From positions 58,121-122,120 of IMG/VR virus record IMGVR_UViG_3300027770_003399: 64,000 bases of DNA. One strand, given 5' to 3'. This stretch comes from a virus. Position 1 is the stretch's first letter. Each line of letters starts with the position of its first letter. The position numbers and the translations under genes are program-made. The notes under the pieces were generated by a model. The model saw only the letters and a program-made list of their open reading frames with translations. It was not told where the DNA came from and searched no databases. Below are positions 14,149 to 23,343 of this stretch, in pieces.

Positions 14149-16773
14149 ATGAAACTCGCAGATCGTACAGTTGAAACGCACTCATCCGGCATTACTAGCT
14201 CTTCTGGGTTCAATATCGCCCAAACTAGTAAAATGTTTAAAATCCTATCTGATTCTCTGTATTCGGATAAGATCATGGCTGTGATTAGAGAAATATCTAC
14301 TAATGCTCAGGATGCTCATATTGAGAGTGGAAACAAAAAACCTTTTGTTGTTCATTTGCCGAACGTAACAGAACCCGAATTCTCTGTAAGAGACTACGGC
14401 ACTGGTCTAAGTAAGAGAGATATGGAGGAGTTGTATACAACATATGGTGCTTCTAGCAAGAATGATAGTAATGATTATGTGGGATGCCTTGGTCTGGGCA
14501 GCAAGTCTCCCTTTGCGTATAGTAATAGTTTTACTACGACATCTTATTTTAATGGTAAAAAATATACTTATGTTGCGTCCATAGACGAAACAGGTATTCC
14601 ATCATTAAATCTATTTAATGTTGCAGATACATCGGAAGCTAATGGTCTACAAATTAGTTTTGCTGTTAAAACAGCAGACTTCGATGCTTTTTCTAATAAA
14701 GCAAAGAGGGTATATCATTATTTTAAGAATAAACCATTGGTAATTGGTGGTTCTCCCTTGAATGGATTTGAAAATCACAAATATAGCAAAGAAGAGATAA
14801 TCACTAGTGGGATCAACTGGAAAGTATTAAAAATCTCCAGCTATTCCAACGATGATTTTCCTTCTCAAAATAATAGAGTAGACAGTAGTCTGGTAGCTAT
14901 TATGGGAGATGTTGCTTATCCGGTAAATATTAATATGATTACTGGGTCAGTGAAAGAAGAAGATTCTGTATCGGACAAGTGGACTAATTCTTGGGGATCA
15001 CAGAAGAAGAAAAATATTCATAACTGGTCATCTTTTCTCAGCGAGATTGATAAGGGGTCTTTCTGTCTAGAAATAAATTTTAATATTGGCGAACTAGAAA
15101 TGGATGTTTCTAGAGAATCCCTCCAGTATACTAAAGCTGTTATCAAAACTATCAAAGACAAGGTGGAAGAAGCCTATCTGTCTATGAGAAAACAGGCCAC
15201 TAAGGATATTTCAGAATCTAAAACAAAAATCGAGGCTATGAGAAAATACTATAGTCTTGAACAAATCGGTAAAGGCTGGAATGTTGGGGCCACATGGACT
15301 GATTCTCATGGGGTTGCACATAAAATAGAAGACAAAGATATTGTCTATAAGATAGAACCTAACAAGAATCTACTTGTGTTTAATTATAAATCCCCATCAT
15401 ATAGAAGTAAAAGATTAGTTTGTCCAACAGATAGGATTCATGTCGAGACAATAAATGGAGTAGGATACTACGCATCAAAAGCAAAATCTAAGGTAGTATT
15501 CTTTTATCGTGATGTTAAAAGTTTGGATCAGGCTCAATCTATAGTTACAAGATATTGTAATCAGAATACCTGTTTTGCATACCTACTATCAGATAGGGAT
15601 CATGCCAAATCTCTTGAGGGATTTGACACTCTTGTAGAAGATGTTGGAAAGGAAAATATCCTTCCTGTTAGTGATTATAAAAATCTTATGAAGAATACTT
15701 CATCAAGATCAAGATCAGGTGGTTCTAGTGGACAGGGGCAGATTAGCAAGGATGATATATTTATTCTGTGTTGTTCTGACCCGAATAAGGAATTGGCTGG
15801 AATATCGGCCAAACTTAATAATTCCAATTCTTTGAGTGAGATAGATGATGATTATCTATTTGACATAAAGAAGAAAAATAAAGATATGATCTATATTCCA
15901 ATTGATAGATATTCTTCGATACTTGGATATAATGATATTTCTCTTGTGAAATTAGCAATATCTCATCTTTCGTTAAAGGTAGATGTTTTCTGCATCAAGA
16001 ATAGTTCAGTAAATATATACAGGAAGCAGGGATATAAACTTGTAGACTTTAACGATTATGTTAATCAGCTAGTGTCTGATATGAAAAAAGAATATAAAGA
16101 AGAAATGAGTTATCTGCCAATTGTTGAAAAAGAAACAAAAGAAGTCTCTATGACTTATAATAAGAAAGATAGTAGTCAATATGAATGTTGTGTACACATG
16201 CTCAATATTTTTGGGCTAGATTATAGTAAATTTATTTCTGATAAAAATCTAGTAAGAAGTATCGATCAATTCCTGATAAAAAACTTTTTTGCAGCAGTTG
16301 TGGTGAGCGATACTATTACAACAGACAGATTTAAAAGAGAAGAGTACATGACTCACATAGAGGGATTATTTAAAAAATATAATATTTCCACTATTCATAA
16401 TTTGCCAGAGAGAATAATTTCTTGTTATCAACTAAGCATTAAAATTTTAGCTTTGTACAACGATCTAACAAGACAAGAGACGCACAAATCTTTTGTTGAG
16501 GCTAAATCAACCTGCATATTAGACACTTTTGACGAAATAGCAAAAAATATTAATATTGTGCTTGACAAGAACCCTCTGATCGAGTATATTTGTAGTATGA
16601 CAAGTGTGTCTCACAACCTGACGGGATTGCAGAAATCAAATGATCCAATAGAATCTCTTCAGGCTGCTCGATCAGTGAGCAAATATCGTTATCTTTATTA
16701 TAAACAAAGAGTTCCTAAGATCAAAAACAATAGTCAGTTTCGTGTTCAAGTTGCCCGTGGTATCAATTCTTAG
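14149..16773 (+). CDS. rIIA: rIIA-like GHKL ATPase
   Basis: 874 residues. The N-terminal GHKL/Bergerat fold is clear: N box with E48, N52 and D55 (REISTNAQDA), G1 box DYGTGL at 82-87 and G2 box GLGSKSPF at 115-122. A long C-terminal region follows, longer than T4 rIIA (725 residues). In T4, rIIA and rIIB are membrane-associated and let the phage overcome RexAB exclusion. The pair is kept here in the same order, 15 bases apart, behind a strong promoter. A Ser/Arg/Gly-rich stretch (around residue 520) looks like a linker. Confidence 0.85.
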   Translation: MKLADRTVETHSSGITSSSGFNIAQTSKMFKILSDSLYSDKIMAVIREISTNAQDAHIESGNKKPFVVHLPNVTEPEFSVRDYGTGLSKRDMEELYTTYGASSKNDSNDYVGCLGLGSKSPFAYSNSFTTTSYFNGKKYTYVASIDETGIPSLNLFNVADTSEANGLQISFAVKTADFDAFSNKAKRVYHYFKNKPLVIGGSPLNGFENHKYSKEEIITSGINWKVLKISSYSNDDFPSQNNRVDSSLVAIMGDVAYPVNINMITGSVKEEDSVSDKWTNSWGSQKKKNIHNWSSFLSEIDKGSFCLEINFNIGELEMDVSRESLQYTKAVIKTIKDKVEEAYLSMRKQATKDISESKTKIEAMRKYYSLEQIGKGWNVGATWTDSHGVAHKIEDKDIVYKIEPNKNLLVFNYKSPSYRSKRLVCPTDRIHVETINGVGYYASKAKSKVVFFYRDVKSLDQAQSIVTRYCNQNTCFAYLLSDRDHAKSLEGFDTLVEDVGKENILPVSDYKNLMKNTSSRSRSGGSSGQGQISKDDIFILCCSDPNKELAGISAKLNNSNSLSEIDDDYLFDIKKKNKDMIYIPIDRYSSILGYNDISLVKLAISHLSLKVDVFCIKNSSVNIYRKQGYKLVDFNDYVNQLVSDMKKEYKEEMSYLPIVEKETKEVSMTYNKKDSSQYECCVHMLNIFGLDYSKFISDKNLVRSIDQFLIKNFFAAVVVSDTITTDRFKREEYMTHIEGLFKKYNISTIHNLPERIISCYQLSIKILALYNDLTRQETHKSFVEAKSTCILDTFDEIAKNINIVLDKNPLIEYICSMTSVSHNLTGLQKSNDPIESLQAARSVSKYRYLYYKQRVPKIKNNSQFRVQVARGINS

Positions 16774-16788
16774 TCATAGGAGAATGAG

Positions 16789-17652
16789 ATGAGCGTTCCT
16801 TTTTTGTGGGTGGATGGTAATCTTACGTTGATTTTAAATAATAAGACTTATCAGGTGTTGCCTGATCATGTCAACTATAGGATTATTCTTGAGAATCTAA
16901 AGGATAGTTCAGCAGAAGACCTTGAGGCTCTTGTGGATATTCAAAAGTGCATGGAAGTATATACAGATGGTGCTGTTGAAATCAAGCAGGGTAAAGTGTT
17001 TTACTCTGGGGAAGAGGTTCATGGTGCTATCAGTAAGAGGATTCTGGAGTTTATGAGCAAGGGACTACCTTTTGAGCCTCTGGTAAAGTTCTTGGATAAT
17101 CTTATGGAGAATCCAAGTATGCAGAGTCAGAAGGAACTGTATGATTTCTTGGAACATAAATCCCTCCCTATTACAGAAGACGGTTGTTTTCTTGCTTACA
17201 AGGCTGTTAGAAAAGACTATATGGATAAATATAGTGGGAAATTTGATAACAAGGTGGGATCAGTAGTCAGTATGATTAGAGCGAAAGTAGACGACAATCG
17301 CTCTGTAGGATGTTCTGCTGGTCTTCATGTTGGGGCTTTAGATTATGTTTGTGGATATGGTTCTTTAGAAGCTGGAGACAAGATCGTTATAGTTAAGATC
17401 AATCCGAAGGATGCTGTTAGTGTACCCACAGATAGTAATCATCAAAAACTTCGTACTTGCTCTTATGAAGTTGTTGGTGAATATGAAGGAGAGCTATTGA
17501 AGCCTTTGTATTCTTCAGAGTACGATTCTGAGGACGAGGATGAAGATGACTATGATACTTCAGAGTATGATTGGAGTTGGAAAGACGAAGAAGACGAAGA
17601 GGACGAAGATGATGACGATGTAGAAGACTACGACAATAACCAGTACCTGTGA
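16789..17652 (+). CDS. rIIB: rIIB-like protein
   Basis: 287 residues following rIIA. It has an N-terminal beta-rich segment (FLWVDGNLTLILNNKTYQV), then the conserved rIIB core PSMQSQKELYDFLEHKSLP, DGCFLAYKAVRKDY and AGLHVGALDYVCGYG, and an acidic C-terminal tail of Asp/Glu. An AGGAG site precedes the ATG. Order and adjacency to the rIIA-like gene support the call. The long acidic tail is not typical of T4 rIIB. Confidence 0.85.
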   Translation: MSVPFLWVDGNLTLILNNKTYQVLPDHVNYRIILENLKDSSAEDLEALVDIQKCMEVYTDGAVEIKQGKVFYSGEEVHGAISKRILEFMSKGLPFEPLVKFLDNLMENPSMQSQKELYDFLEHKSLPITEDGCFLAYKAVRKDYMDKYSGKFDNKVGSVVSMIRAKVDDNRSVGCSAGLHVGALDYVCGYGSLEAGDKIVIVKINPKDAVSVPTDSNHQKLRTCSYEVVGEYEGELLKPLYSSEYDSEDEDEDDYDTSEYDWSWKDEEDEEDEDDDDVEDYDNNQYL

Positions 17653-17660
17653 GATAACCA

Positions 17661-17993
17661 ATGAGTCAAGAGCCAGATAAAAAACCAGAAGATAAATATT
17701 CATTTAAAATTGATGTAGATATGTATAAAAATCTATCAAAAACATTAAAATCTCTCTGGAAAGAAATTGGTTCTTCATCACAATGTGTTTCTTTTCCTAT
17801 AACTAATATGTTCTCGTATACGGGGGAAGTAAAAGCTCCCCTGTATATGGGGAACAATCAGTATGGAGATGGTATTTATAAAACAATATTTGAGCCGTTT
17901 AGACATGAATATATTAACCATCTACAAAAACATGCTGGATACTTTGTTAGCCAGCCCAGCTACTATAAAGGAATGTTTGACATACTTAATTAA
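17661..17993 (+). CDS. hypothetical protein, 110 residues
   Basis: Starts eight bases after rIIB. It has a charged N-terminus (PDKKPEDKYSF) and aromatic-rich remainder (YGDGIYKTIFEPF). No domain is recognised. Its position suggests co-transcription with the rII genes. Confidence 0.6.
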   Translation: MSQEPDKKPEDKYSFKIDVDMYKNLSKTLKSLWKEIGSSSQCVSFPITNMFSYTGEVKAPLYMGNNQYGDGIYKTIFEPFRHEYINHLQKHAGYFVSQPSYYKGMFDILN

Positions 17994-18000
17994 GACCCAT

Positions 18001-18231
18001 ATGAAAACATATTTTATAGTATTAACTGACAATTACCACAGATTTGATACTTATGAACAAACTCGTATTTTTTGTTCACAGAGTGTAGACAAAGGAGTAT
18101 TTCCAAAACATATAAAAGAGTATTATTCACAATCCCACAATCTAATTACTGAATATATGGTTCAATCAGATGTTAGATTAATAGTGACTAAATATCACGA
18201 AGGAGTCAGCGATGAAGTCAGAATGGTATAA
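18001..18231 (+). CDS. small hypothetical protein, 76 residues
   Basis: Begins MKTYFIVLTDNYHRFDTYEQ. The ATG at 18001 lies seven bases after the preceding stop; no good ribosome binding site is seen. The C-terminal codons overlap the start of the next gene by 20 bases. The 17863 in-frame ATG would overlap the previous gene heavily and is not preferred. Confidence 0.55.
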   Translation: MKTYFIVLTDNYHRFDTYEQTRIFCSQSVDKGVFPKHIKEYYSQSHNLITEYMVQSDVRLIVTKYHEGVSDEVRMV

Positions 18232-18652
18232 AATTAATGATCTGAAAACCTTCATAAAGCATACTAGGTTCATGGTCTTTGAAACATTTGGAGACGGTAA
18301 TAACAGAGCGAATGATGATTTTACTGAATTAATGTCAAACCAAAAACTCAAAGATAAAAAAGAAATGGAAAGGCTCCTTCCTGCTAAAGAGACAATTCAA
18401 ATAATCACGGCTGGAATAAAAAAACGATTATCAAAAGATGGAGAGGTAGAATTTACAGTAACGAATAAGGCATTTAAGAAAATGTTGGAAGAGCTAAATG
18501 CTAGAATGGTTAGTAACATACTTGCGAAATTATCATCAGAAGGACTAATAGAAACTGCTTTTGATAGTGAAAAAAATGATTTTGTATTTTGGGTAAGTGA
18601 AAAAGGAAATAGTCATGTTGAAGAAGAAAGTCCAGAGCCAGAAACCGATTGA
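18212..18652 (+). CDS. hypothetical protein, possible winged helix
   Basis: 146 residues after a GGAG site. The segment FTVTNKAFKKMLEELNARMV followed by ILAKLSSEGLIETAFDSEKNDFVFWVSEKG (core: LAKLSSEGLIE then a beta hairpin) has the layout of a winged-helix DNA-binding domain. The C-terminus is acidic. It overlaps both neighbours, so it belongs to the operon that ends with RuvB. Confidence 0.55.
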   Translation: MKSEWYKINDLKTFIKHTRFMVFETFGDGNNRANDDFTELMSNQKLKDKKEMERLLPAKETIQIITAGIKKRLSKDGEVEFTVTNKAFKKMLEELNARMVSNILAKLSSEGLIETAFDSEKNDFVFWVSEKGNSHVEEESPEPETD

Positions 18653-19151
18653 GCATGATATTCATTTAAAATATAAGTGTCCAACCTGCGATCAACATCA
18701 TTGGTTAGCTTTTAGAGAAGCTAAAACAAAAAATTTCAAGGTTGTTTGTGATTGCAATACTGTTTTTAAAGTCAAAAGAATCTCTGCTTTTAAAATTAAG
18801 TATCAGCTAGAAAACAAATCTTTTGAAATAGAAAAGACCAAGAACGAGATCGCTCCTCCAATAGTAGCTGCCACAGTAGTAGCTCCAATAGTAGTTGCCC
18901 CGGTAGTAGCTCCAATAGTAGTTCCTCCAGTAGTAGCTCCAATAGTAGTTCCTACAATAGTAGCTCCTCCAGTAGTAGCCCCACCCCAGATTCCATTAGA
19001 GTTATTGAATAAAGCATGTAAACTTTTTATAACTTATGGATTTACACAGAAAGAATCGATATTGCTGTTAAAGTCTAGTTATGAGAAAAATCCAGTAGAT
19101 GACTATTCTAGTTTAATAAAAAACACCTTGGAACTAATTAAGAGAAAATAA
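18615..19151 (+). CDS. zinc-ribbon / RuvA domain III-like fusion
   Basis: 178 residues in three parts. Residues 22-47 carry C22, C25, C45 and C47, a zinc-ribbon-like set (CPTC ... CDC). Residues ~78-124 are a Pro/Val/Ala linker made of repeated APIVV/APPVV units. Residues ~126-178 (LNKACKLFITYGFTQKES then SSLIKNTLELIKRK) resemble RuvA domain III, the mobile domain that binds RuvB. RuvB is the very next gene, two bases away. Domain-level similarity is by eye. The ATG at 18615 is chosen because AAGGA lies upstream. It could recruit RuvB to DNA without the RuvA tetramer core. Confidence 0.6.
   Translation: MLKKKVQSQKPIEHDIHLKYKCPTCDQHHWLAFREAKTKNFKVVCDCNTVFKVKRISAFKIKYQLENKSFEIEKTKNEIAPPIVAATVVAPIVVAPVVAPIVVPPVVAPIVVPTIVAPPVVAPPQIPLELLNKACKLFITYGFTQKESILLLKSSYEKNPVDDYSSLIKNTLELIKRK
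18858..18985 (+). repeat. in-frame Pro/Val linker repeats
   Basis: Short DNA units built from GTAGTAGCTCCAATA-like words repeat in frame about eight times and encode the APIVV linker. Copy number is likely to vary by slippage or recombination. Confidence 0.75.
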
Positions 19152-19153
19152 AG

Positions 19154-20047
19154 ATGACATTCAGACCAACTAAATTTGAGGATATTGTAGGACAATCAGA
19201 TGTTATTAATCGTCTAAAAATCAGCACTCATGGTTTTAAAAGTGGGGAGTCATCATCCATGCCTCATCTTTTAATAGACGGCCCACCGGGGTTAGGAAAG
19301 ACCACCCTAGCCTGTGCAATAGCTAATGAGTTAGGAGTTCCTATTCTTGTTGCCAATGGAGCAAATCTAAGAAGTATTAAAAATATAATTCCTTATCTAT
19401 TGGGAATATCTTCTAAAACAGTTTTATTTATAGATGAAATTCATAGACTAACAAAAATAGTCGAAGAGTTTCTGTATCCTGTTATGGAAGATTTTATTGT
19501 TAATATTAGTACCGATGGAAATTTAGAGAAGATCGATATTCCACAATTTACTCTTATAGGAGCAACAACTAGTGGGGGAAGTTTAAGTCAACCTTTTTAT
19601 GATAGATTTCAAATGAAAGAGCATCTTTCTTTTTATACCCCAGATGAGCTAGCTAAACTAGCAGGATCGAATAGTCAGAGGCTTGGTATGGCCCTTGACG
19701 ATGAAGAACTATTGGAAATAGCAAAAAGGAGCAAGGGAACCCCTAGAATTCTTAACGCTAGATTACAGTGGTACAAAAGTTGCGTCTCTTATCACAAAGA
19801 TAAAAAAATGACGGTTGACGAAATATTTGATAGCCAAGGAATTGACAGTATGGGATTAGATATTTATGATAGAATGTATATAGGCATATTAAAAAAACAC
19901 AGGGGAACTCATCTTGGACTAAAAAGTATCTCAACATTAACAGGAATTGCTGTTGAGACAATAGAAAATAGTATCGAGCCATATTTAGTAAGGTCTGGTT
20001 TTGTACTGAGAACACAAAAGGGTAGAACTTGCGGTAACATAGATTAG
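19154..20047 (+). CDS. ruvB: RuvB-like Holliday junction ATPase
   Basis: 297 residues, slightly shorter than bacterial RuvB (~335). It starts FRPTKFEDIVGQ, as RuvB does after its N-terminal extension. Walker A GPPGLGKTT is at 43-51, Walker B LFIDEIHR at 92-99, and sensor 1 GATT follows. The C-terminal winged-helix has LDIYDRMYIGIL, SIEPYLVRSGFVLRTQKGR (core: IEPYLVRSGF). RuvB drives branch migration with RuvA. No canonical RuvA is in the window, and the gene before encodes a RuvA domain III-like tail. A general clamp-loader-like role is the alternative, but the C-terminal domain favours RuvB. Confidence 0.88.
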   Translation: MTFRPTKFEDIVGQSDVINRLKISTHGFKSGESSSMPHLLIDGPPGLGKTTLACAIANELGVPILVANGANLRSIKNIIPYLLGISSKTVLFIDEIHRLTKIVEEFLYPVMEDFIVNISTDGNLEKIDIPQFTLIGATTSGGSLSQPFYDRFQMKEHLSFYTPDELAKLAGSNSQRLGMALDDEELLEIAKRSKGTPRILNARLQWYKSCVSYHKDKKMTVDEIFDSQGIDSMGLDIYDRMYIGILKKHRGTHLGLKSISTLTGIAVETIENSIEPYLVRSGFVLRTQKGRTCGNID

Positions 20048-20154
20048 AAAATATGTCTTTATGTATGGAGAATTAACATAAACTTGATTTTTATTTCTTG
20101 GCAAATACTATTATTACAGTGTCCTTTCTCAAAATACTCTACACGAACTATAAA

Positions 20155-21045
20155 ATGAATAAAGACTCATCTCTACTTGCTAGTTTGATTAAAAACTCTT
20201 GGGTATCTAAAGATATAAATATTGAGTATTATGAAAATCCTTATCGTCATCTCATTATCGATAATTTGTTTTCTAAGGAAGTATATTCCAATATTTGTGA
20301 ACAGATACCGATATTAATATCTCAAACAGTGGCGTATAAAGATACTCCCGGTGCTACGAGCGACTATGCTGGTTATATAAAAGGAATAAGCGAAGACTAT
20401 AAAGACACCCTTGGTATTGGAGCTTTCTTGTCTTTAGAGCTAAAGAATTTTTTATCAAACATCTTTGAAGTGGAAACCAATCAATACGTTGCCACATCTG
20501 CGCATTGGCATGGTGCTCCTTCCAAATCGGGCCATATACATAGAGACTCTAACATTTGTTCTTTTTTAAGCTCAGATAAACAGATAAGTATGTCTGGAGG
20601 ATGCGTATACACAGATGATTCTGATAAAAACCCAGATACTATAAAAGTAATTAGGTCTATAGCCATGTTATACTATGCTAATAATCCAGGGAAGATAGAC
20701 GATTATGTTGGTGGTTCTACTGGAATTTATGATGGTTATCAAGGCAAGTTAATCAAAGAAGTCAAAGCTCTTAACAACAGACTATTGGTTTTTGAAGTAT
20801 GTCCAAATAGCTATCATGCTTTTATCGGAGCTAATTTTGACAGGTCTGCCTTAGTCCAGTGGTATCATTGTAGTCCAGCTTATTTTATTCATAGGAATCT
20901 ATTTCAAATAAAAAAAGATTATAAAATAGATGGTAGAACACATGAGGGTTGGGGAACTTCTGGTAGTAAATGGAATATTGAAAATGATCCAGAATATAGT
21001 AAGTATTTTGGAGAAAGTAAATTAAGGGACATACTTCTAGGATAA
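20155..21045 (+). CDS. 2-oxoglutarate/Fe(II) oxygenase-like protein
   Basis: 296 residues. GHIHRDSN supplies an HxD iron pair and a distal YHAF His lies about 125 residues later, followed by an Arg-containing DRSALVQWY. This is the double-stranded beta-helix dioxygenase layout (2OG-FeII_Oxy family), seen often in phage glycan and DNA modification clusters. The ATG at 20155 has no good ribosome binding site; a TTG at 20098 is an alternative. It is followed by an epimerase. Confidence 0.65.
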   Translation: MNKDSSLLASLIKNSWVSKDINIEYYENPYRHLIIDNLFSKEVYSNICEQIPILISQTVAYKDTPGATSDYAGYIKGISEDYKDTLGIGAFLSLELKNFLSNIFEVETNQYVATSAHWHGAPSKSGHIHRDSNICSFLSSDKQISMSGGCVYTDDSDKNPDTIKVIRSIAMLYYANNPGKIDDYVGGSTGIYDGYQGKLIKEVKALNNRLLVFEVCPNSYHAFIGANFDRSALVQWYHCSPAYFIHRNLFQIKKDYKIDGRTHEGWGTSGSKWNIENDPEYSKYFGESKLRDILLG

Positions 21046-21052
21046 GAAACAA

Positions 21053-21667
21053 ATGATAAAAATACTGGTTTTAGGAGGAACTCAATTCATAGGTAGGGAT
21101 TTAGTGGAAACCCTAATGATAAATGAGAACTATTCTTTATCCTTAGCCAATAGGGGAATTTCTAATACTAACTTATTTAATAATTTATGCAAACTAAATA
21201 TAGACAGAAATAATAAAGAAACATGCTCCAAACTAATTGATAGTGAATATGATATAGTTATAGACTTTTCCTGCTACACACAGACACAGTTCACTAACAC
21301 TATCCCTTATTTAAGACACAAAAAATATATTTATATTTCAACATCAGCAACAAGATTTCCCGAGCAGATAAGAAAAAACTATAAAAATGATCCCTACTAC
21401 TCCTATTACATCAATAAAATAGAAGCAGAAGAGTATGTGGTAAATAATATAAAAAACTGCGTCATATTAAGACCTCCTGTTGTGTACGGAGAAAATGATT
21501 ACACTGGAAGATTTTATACAAAAGATGGTATATTTTATTGGAAAAATGATAATAGAAAAGCTGGTATTAGTTCTGAAACTATTTATGTCAAAGATATAAC
21601 TAGAACTATTATACAGAACCTCTTCTTGGGCGATGATTATACAGATGCCGTAATAATTGATCTATAA
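21053..21667 (+). CDS. short NAD-dependent epimerase/dehydratase-like protein
   Basis: 204 residues with the Rossmann motif VLGGTQFIG (GxxxxxG), YISTSATRF, a YINKIEAEEY where Y and K occupy the YxxxK position, and VVYGEND. Extended SDR sugar epimerases are usually 300 residues or more, so the C-terminal substrate domain is short or partly missing. A sugar-nucleotide role is likely. Confidence 0.7.
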   Translation: MIKILVLGGTQFIGRDLVETLMINENYSLSLANRGISNTNLFNNLCKLNIDRNNKETCSKLIDSEYDIVIDFSCYTQTQFTNTIPYLRHKKYIYISTSATRFPEQIRKNYKNDPYYSYYINKIEAEEYVVNNIKNCVILRPPVVYGENDYTGRFYTKDGIFYWKNDNRKAGISSETIYVKDITRTIIQNLFLGDDYTDAVIIDL

Positions 21668-21687
21668 AAAACAGACTATTTAATAAT

Positions 21688-21996
21688 ATGTTCTTTAATA
21701 AAAATATTCGATTTGCCATAAGATCACCCAAGTGGCAGACTGTTCGTAAAAATCATCTTATTTTAAATCCTATCTGTGCTGCTTGTGGAAAATCTAAGAA
21801 ATTAGAAGTTCATCATATAGTCCCAGTACATATAGACCCCTCTAAAGAATTAGACCCCGACAACCTTATGACCTTGTGTGCTGATCCTTGCCACATTCTA
21901 TTTGGTCATTTAATGGATTTTAAGAGTTGGAATAGTGGTGTAAATGAAGATTGTAAAGAATATTATCAAAAGATATTAGATAGGCCATATAAATAA
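21688..21996 (+). CDS. HNH endonuclease
   Basis: 102 residues. CAACGK and a later C-x4-C-H pair form the zinc knuckle, and LEVHHIVPVH is the HNH core, followed by NLMTLC. It is free-standing, not inside an intron as far as can be seen. HNH proteins of this size occur as phage homing endonucleases or packaging-associated nucleases. No terminase gene is adjacent here, so homing is at least as likely. Confidence 0.85.
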   Translation: MFFNKNIRFAIRSPKWQTVRKNHLILNPICAACGKSKKLEVHHIVPVHIDPSKELDPDNLMTLCADPCHILFGHLMDFKSWNSGVNEDCKEYYQKILDRPYK

Positions 21997-22005
21997 GGAG
22001 AAGCT

Positions 22006-23343
22006 ATGTTTTCTATTTTTGGGGAACAATATGGCATCTGTAATAAGCTAGGTAGAAGAGATTTTCTATCAATAGGTGGATTATCTTTTGGTCTGGGTGG
22101 ATTATCTTTGCCACAAATATTAAAAGCTCAAGAGTCTTCTGGTAAAAAACACAAATCTTTAATCAATATATTTTTAGCTGGTGGGCCACCTCATCAAGAC
22201 TTATGGGATTTAAAGCCAGATGCTCCGTCTGAAATTAGGGGAGAATTTGATCCCATCAAAACTAATGTTGGTGGAATTGAAATTTGTGAAGTTTTTCCAC
22301 AGTTAGCTCAACGAATGGACAAGTGTGCTATCATACGATCTATCATTGGTTGTCATGGAGATCATGCTGCTTTTCAATGTATGTCTGGTTGGACTCCTGA
22401 TAATCTAAAAAGTATTGGAGGAAGACCCTCTATCGGAGCAACAGTCTCACGAATCCAAGGGTCTGTTGATCCATCTGTTCCAGCATATGTTGGTTTAGCA
22501 GATAAGACCGATCACATGCCTTGGTCTGATGCTGGAGGAGCGGGGTTTTTAGGAACATCTCACGGGGCATTTAAACCAGATGGGCCAGGATTACAGAATA
22601 TGATATTAAAAGATTTAACTTTGGATAGAATACGAAATAGAAAAGACTTGTTAGCTAGTATAGACAATTTAAAAAGGGCGATGGATTCTAATGGGTCTAT
22701 GAAAGGGATGGATTCATTTAGTCAAAAGGCTTTTGATGTTTTATCTGGTAGTAAATTATTAACAGCATTAGATTTGTCAAAAGAAGACCCTAATGTATTG
22801 TCTGCTTATGGAGATGGAAAACCTTATAATTATCAATATGATGGAGCGCCCACTTGTAATGACCATCTTTTAATGGCTAGAAGATTAATTGAAGCAGGAG
22901 TGCGGGTGGTGAGTCTTAGCTATGGTCGATGGGATAGTCATGGTAGTAATTTTGATTTGGTCAGAGATCATGGGTCAAAATTAGACCAATCTCTTAGTGC
23001 TTTAATAGATGATCTTAGTACCAGAGGAATGTTAGATGATGTAACTATTATAGTTTGGGGAGAATTTGGTAGAACGCCAAAAATAAACAAAGATGCTGGA
23101 CGAGATCATTGGCCTCAAGTAAACTCAGCATTATTGGTTGGAGGAGGAATGAAAACGGGACAGGTTATCGGTTCCACCAATAGACTAGGGGAATATGCTG
23201 TTGATAGACCAGTTCATGTTCAAGAAATATTTGCAACCCTCTATCATAATCTTGGCATAGACACATCACAACAAACAATAGTAGATACAACTGGAAGACC
23301 CCAATATCTTGTTGAGCACCCTTATCTTAAAGAATTAGTCTAA
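22006..23343 (+). CDS. DUF1501 family protein with TAT-like leader
   Basis: 445 residues, the most complete of the three paralogues. Its N-terminus has GRRDFLSIGGLSFGLGGLSL, a twin-arginine leader of the type seen in planctomycete DUF1501 proteins. Family blocks: LAGGPPHQDLWDLKP, CAIIRSI, SYGRWDSHGS and GEFGRTPKINKDAGRDHW. An AGGAG site precedes the ATG. Its stop overlaps the ATG of a membrane-anchored vWA protein, so the two are co-translated and probably act together in the envelope. Confidence 0.92.
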   Translation: MFSIFGEQYGICNKLGRRDFLSIGGLSFGLGGLSLPQILKAQESSGKKHKSLINIFLAGGPPHQDLWDLKPDAPSEIRGEFDPIKTNVGGIEICEVFPQLAQRMDKCAIIRSIIGCHGDHAAFQCMSGWTPDNLKSIGGRPSIGATVSRIQGSVDPSVPAYVGLADKTDHMPWSDAGGAGFLGTSHGAFKPDGPGLQNMILKDLTLDRIRNRKDLLASIDNLKRAMDSNGSMKGMDSFSQKAFDVLSGSKLLTALDLSKEDPNVLSAYGDGKPYNYQYDGAPTCNDHLLMARRLIEAGVRVVSLSYGRWDSHGSNFDLVRDHGSKLDQSLSALIDDLSTRGMLDDVTIIVWGEFGRTPKINKDAGRDHWPQVNSALLVGGGMKTGQVIGSTNRLGEYAVDRPVHVQEIFATLYHNLGIDTSQQTIVDTTGRPQYLVEHPYLKELV

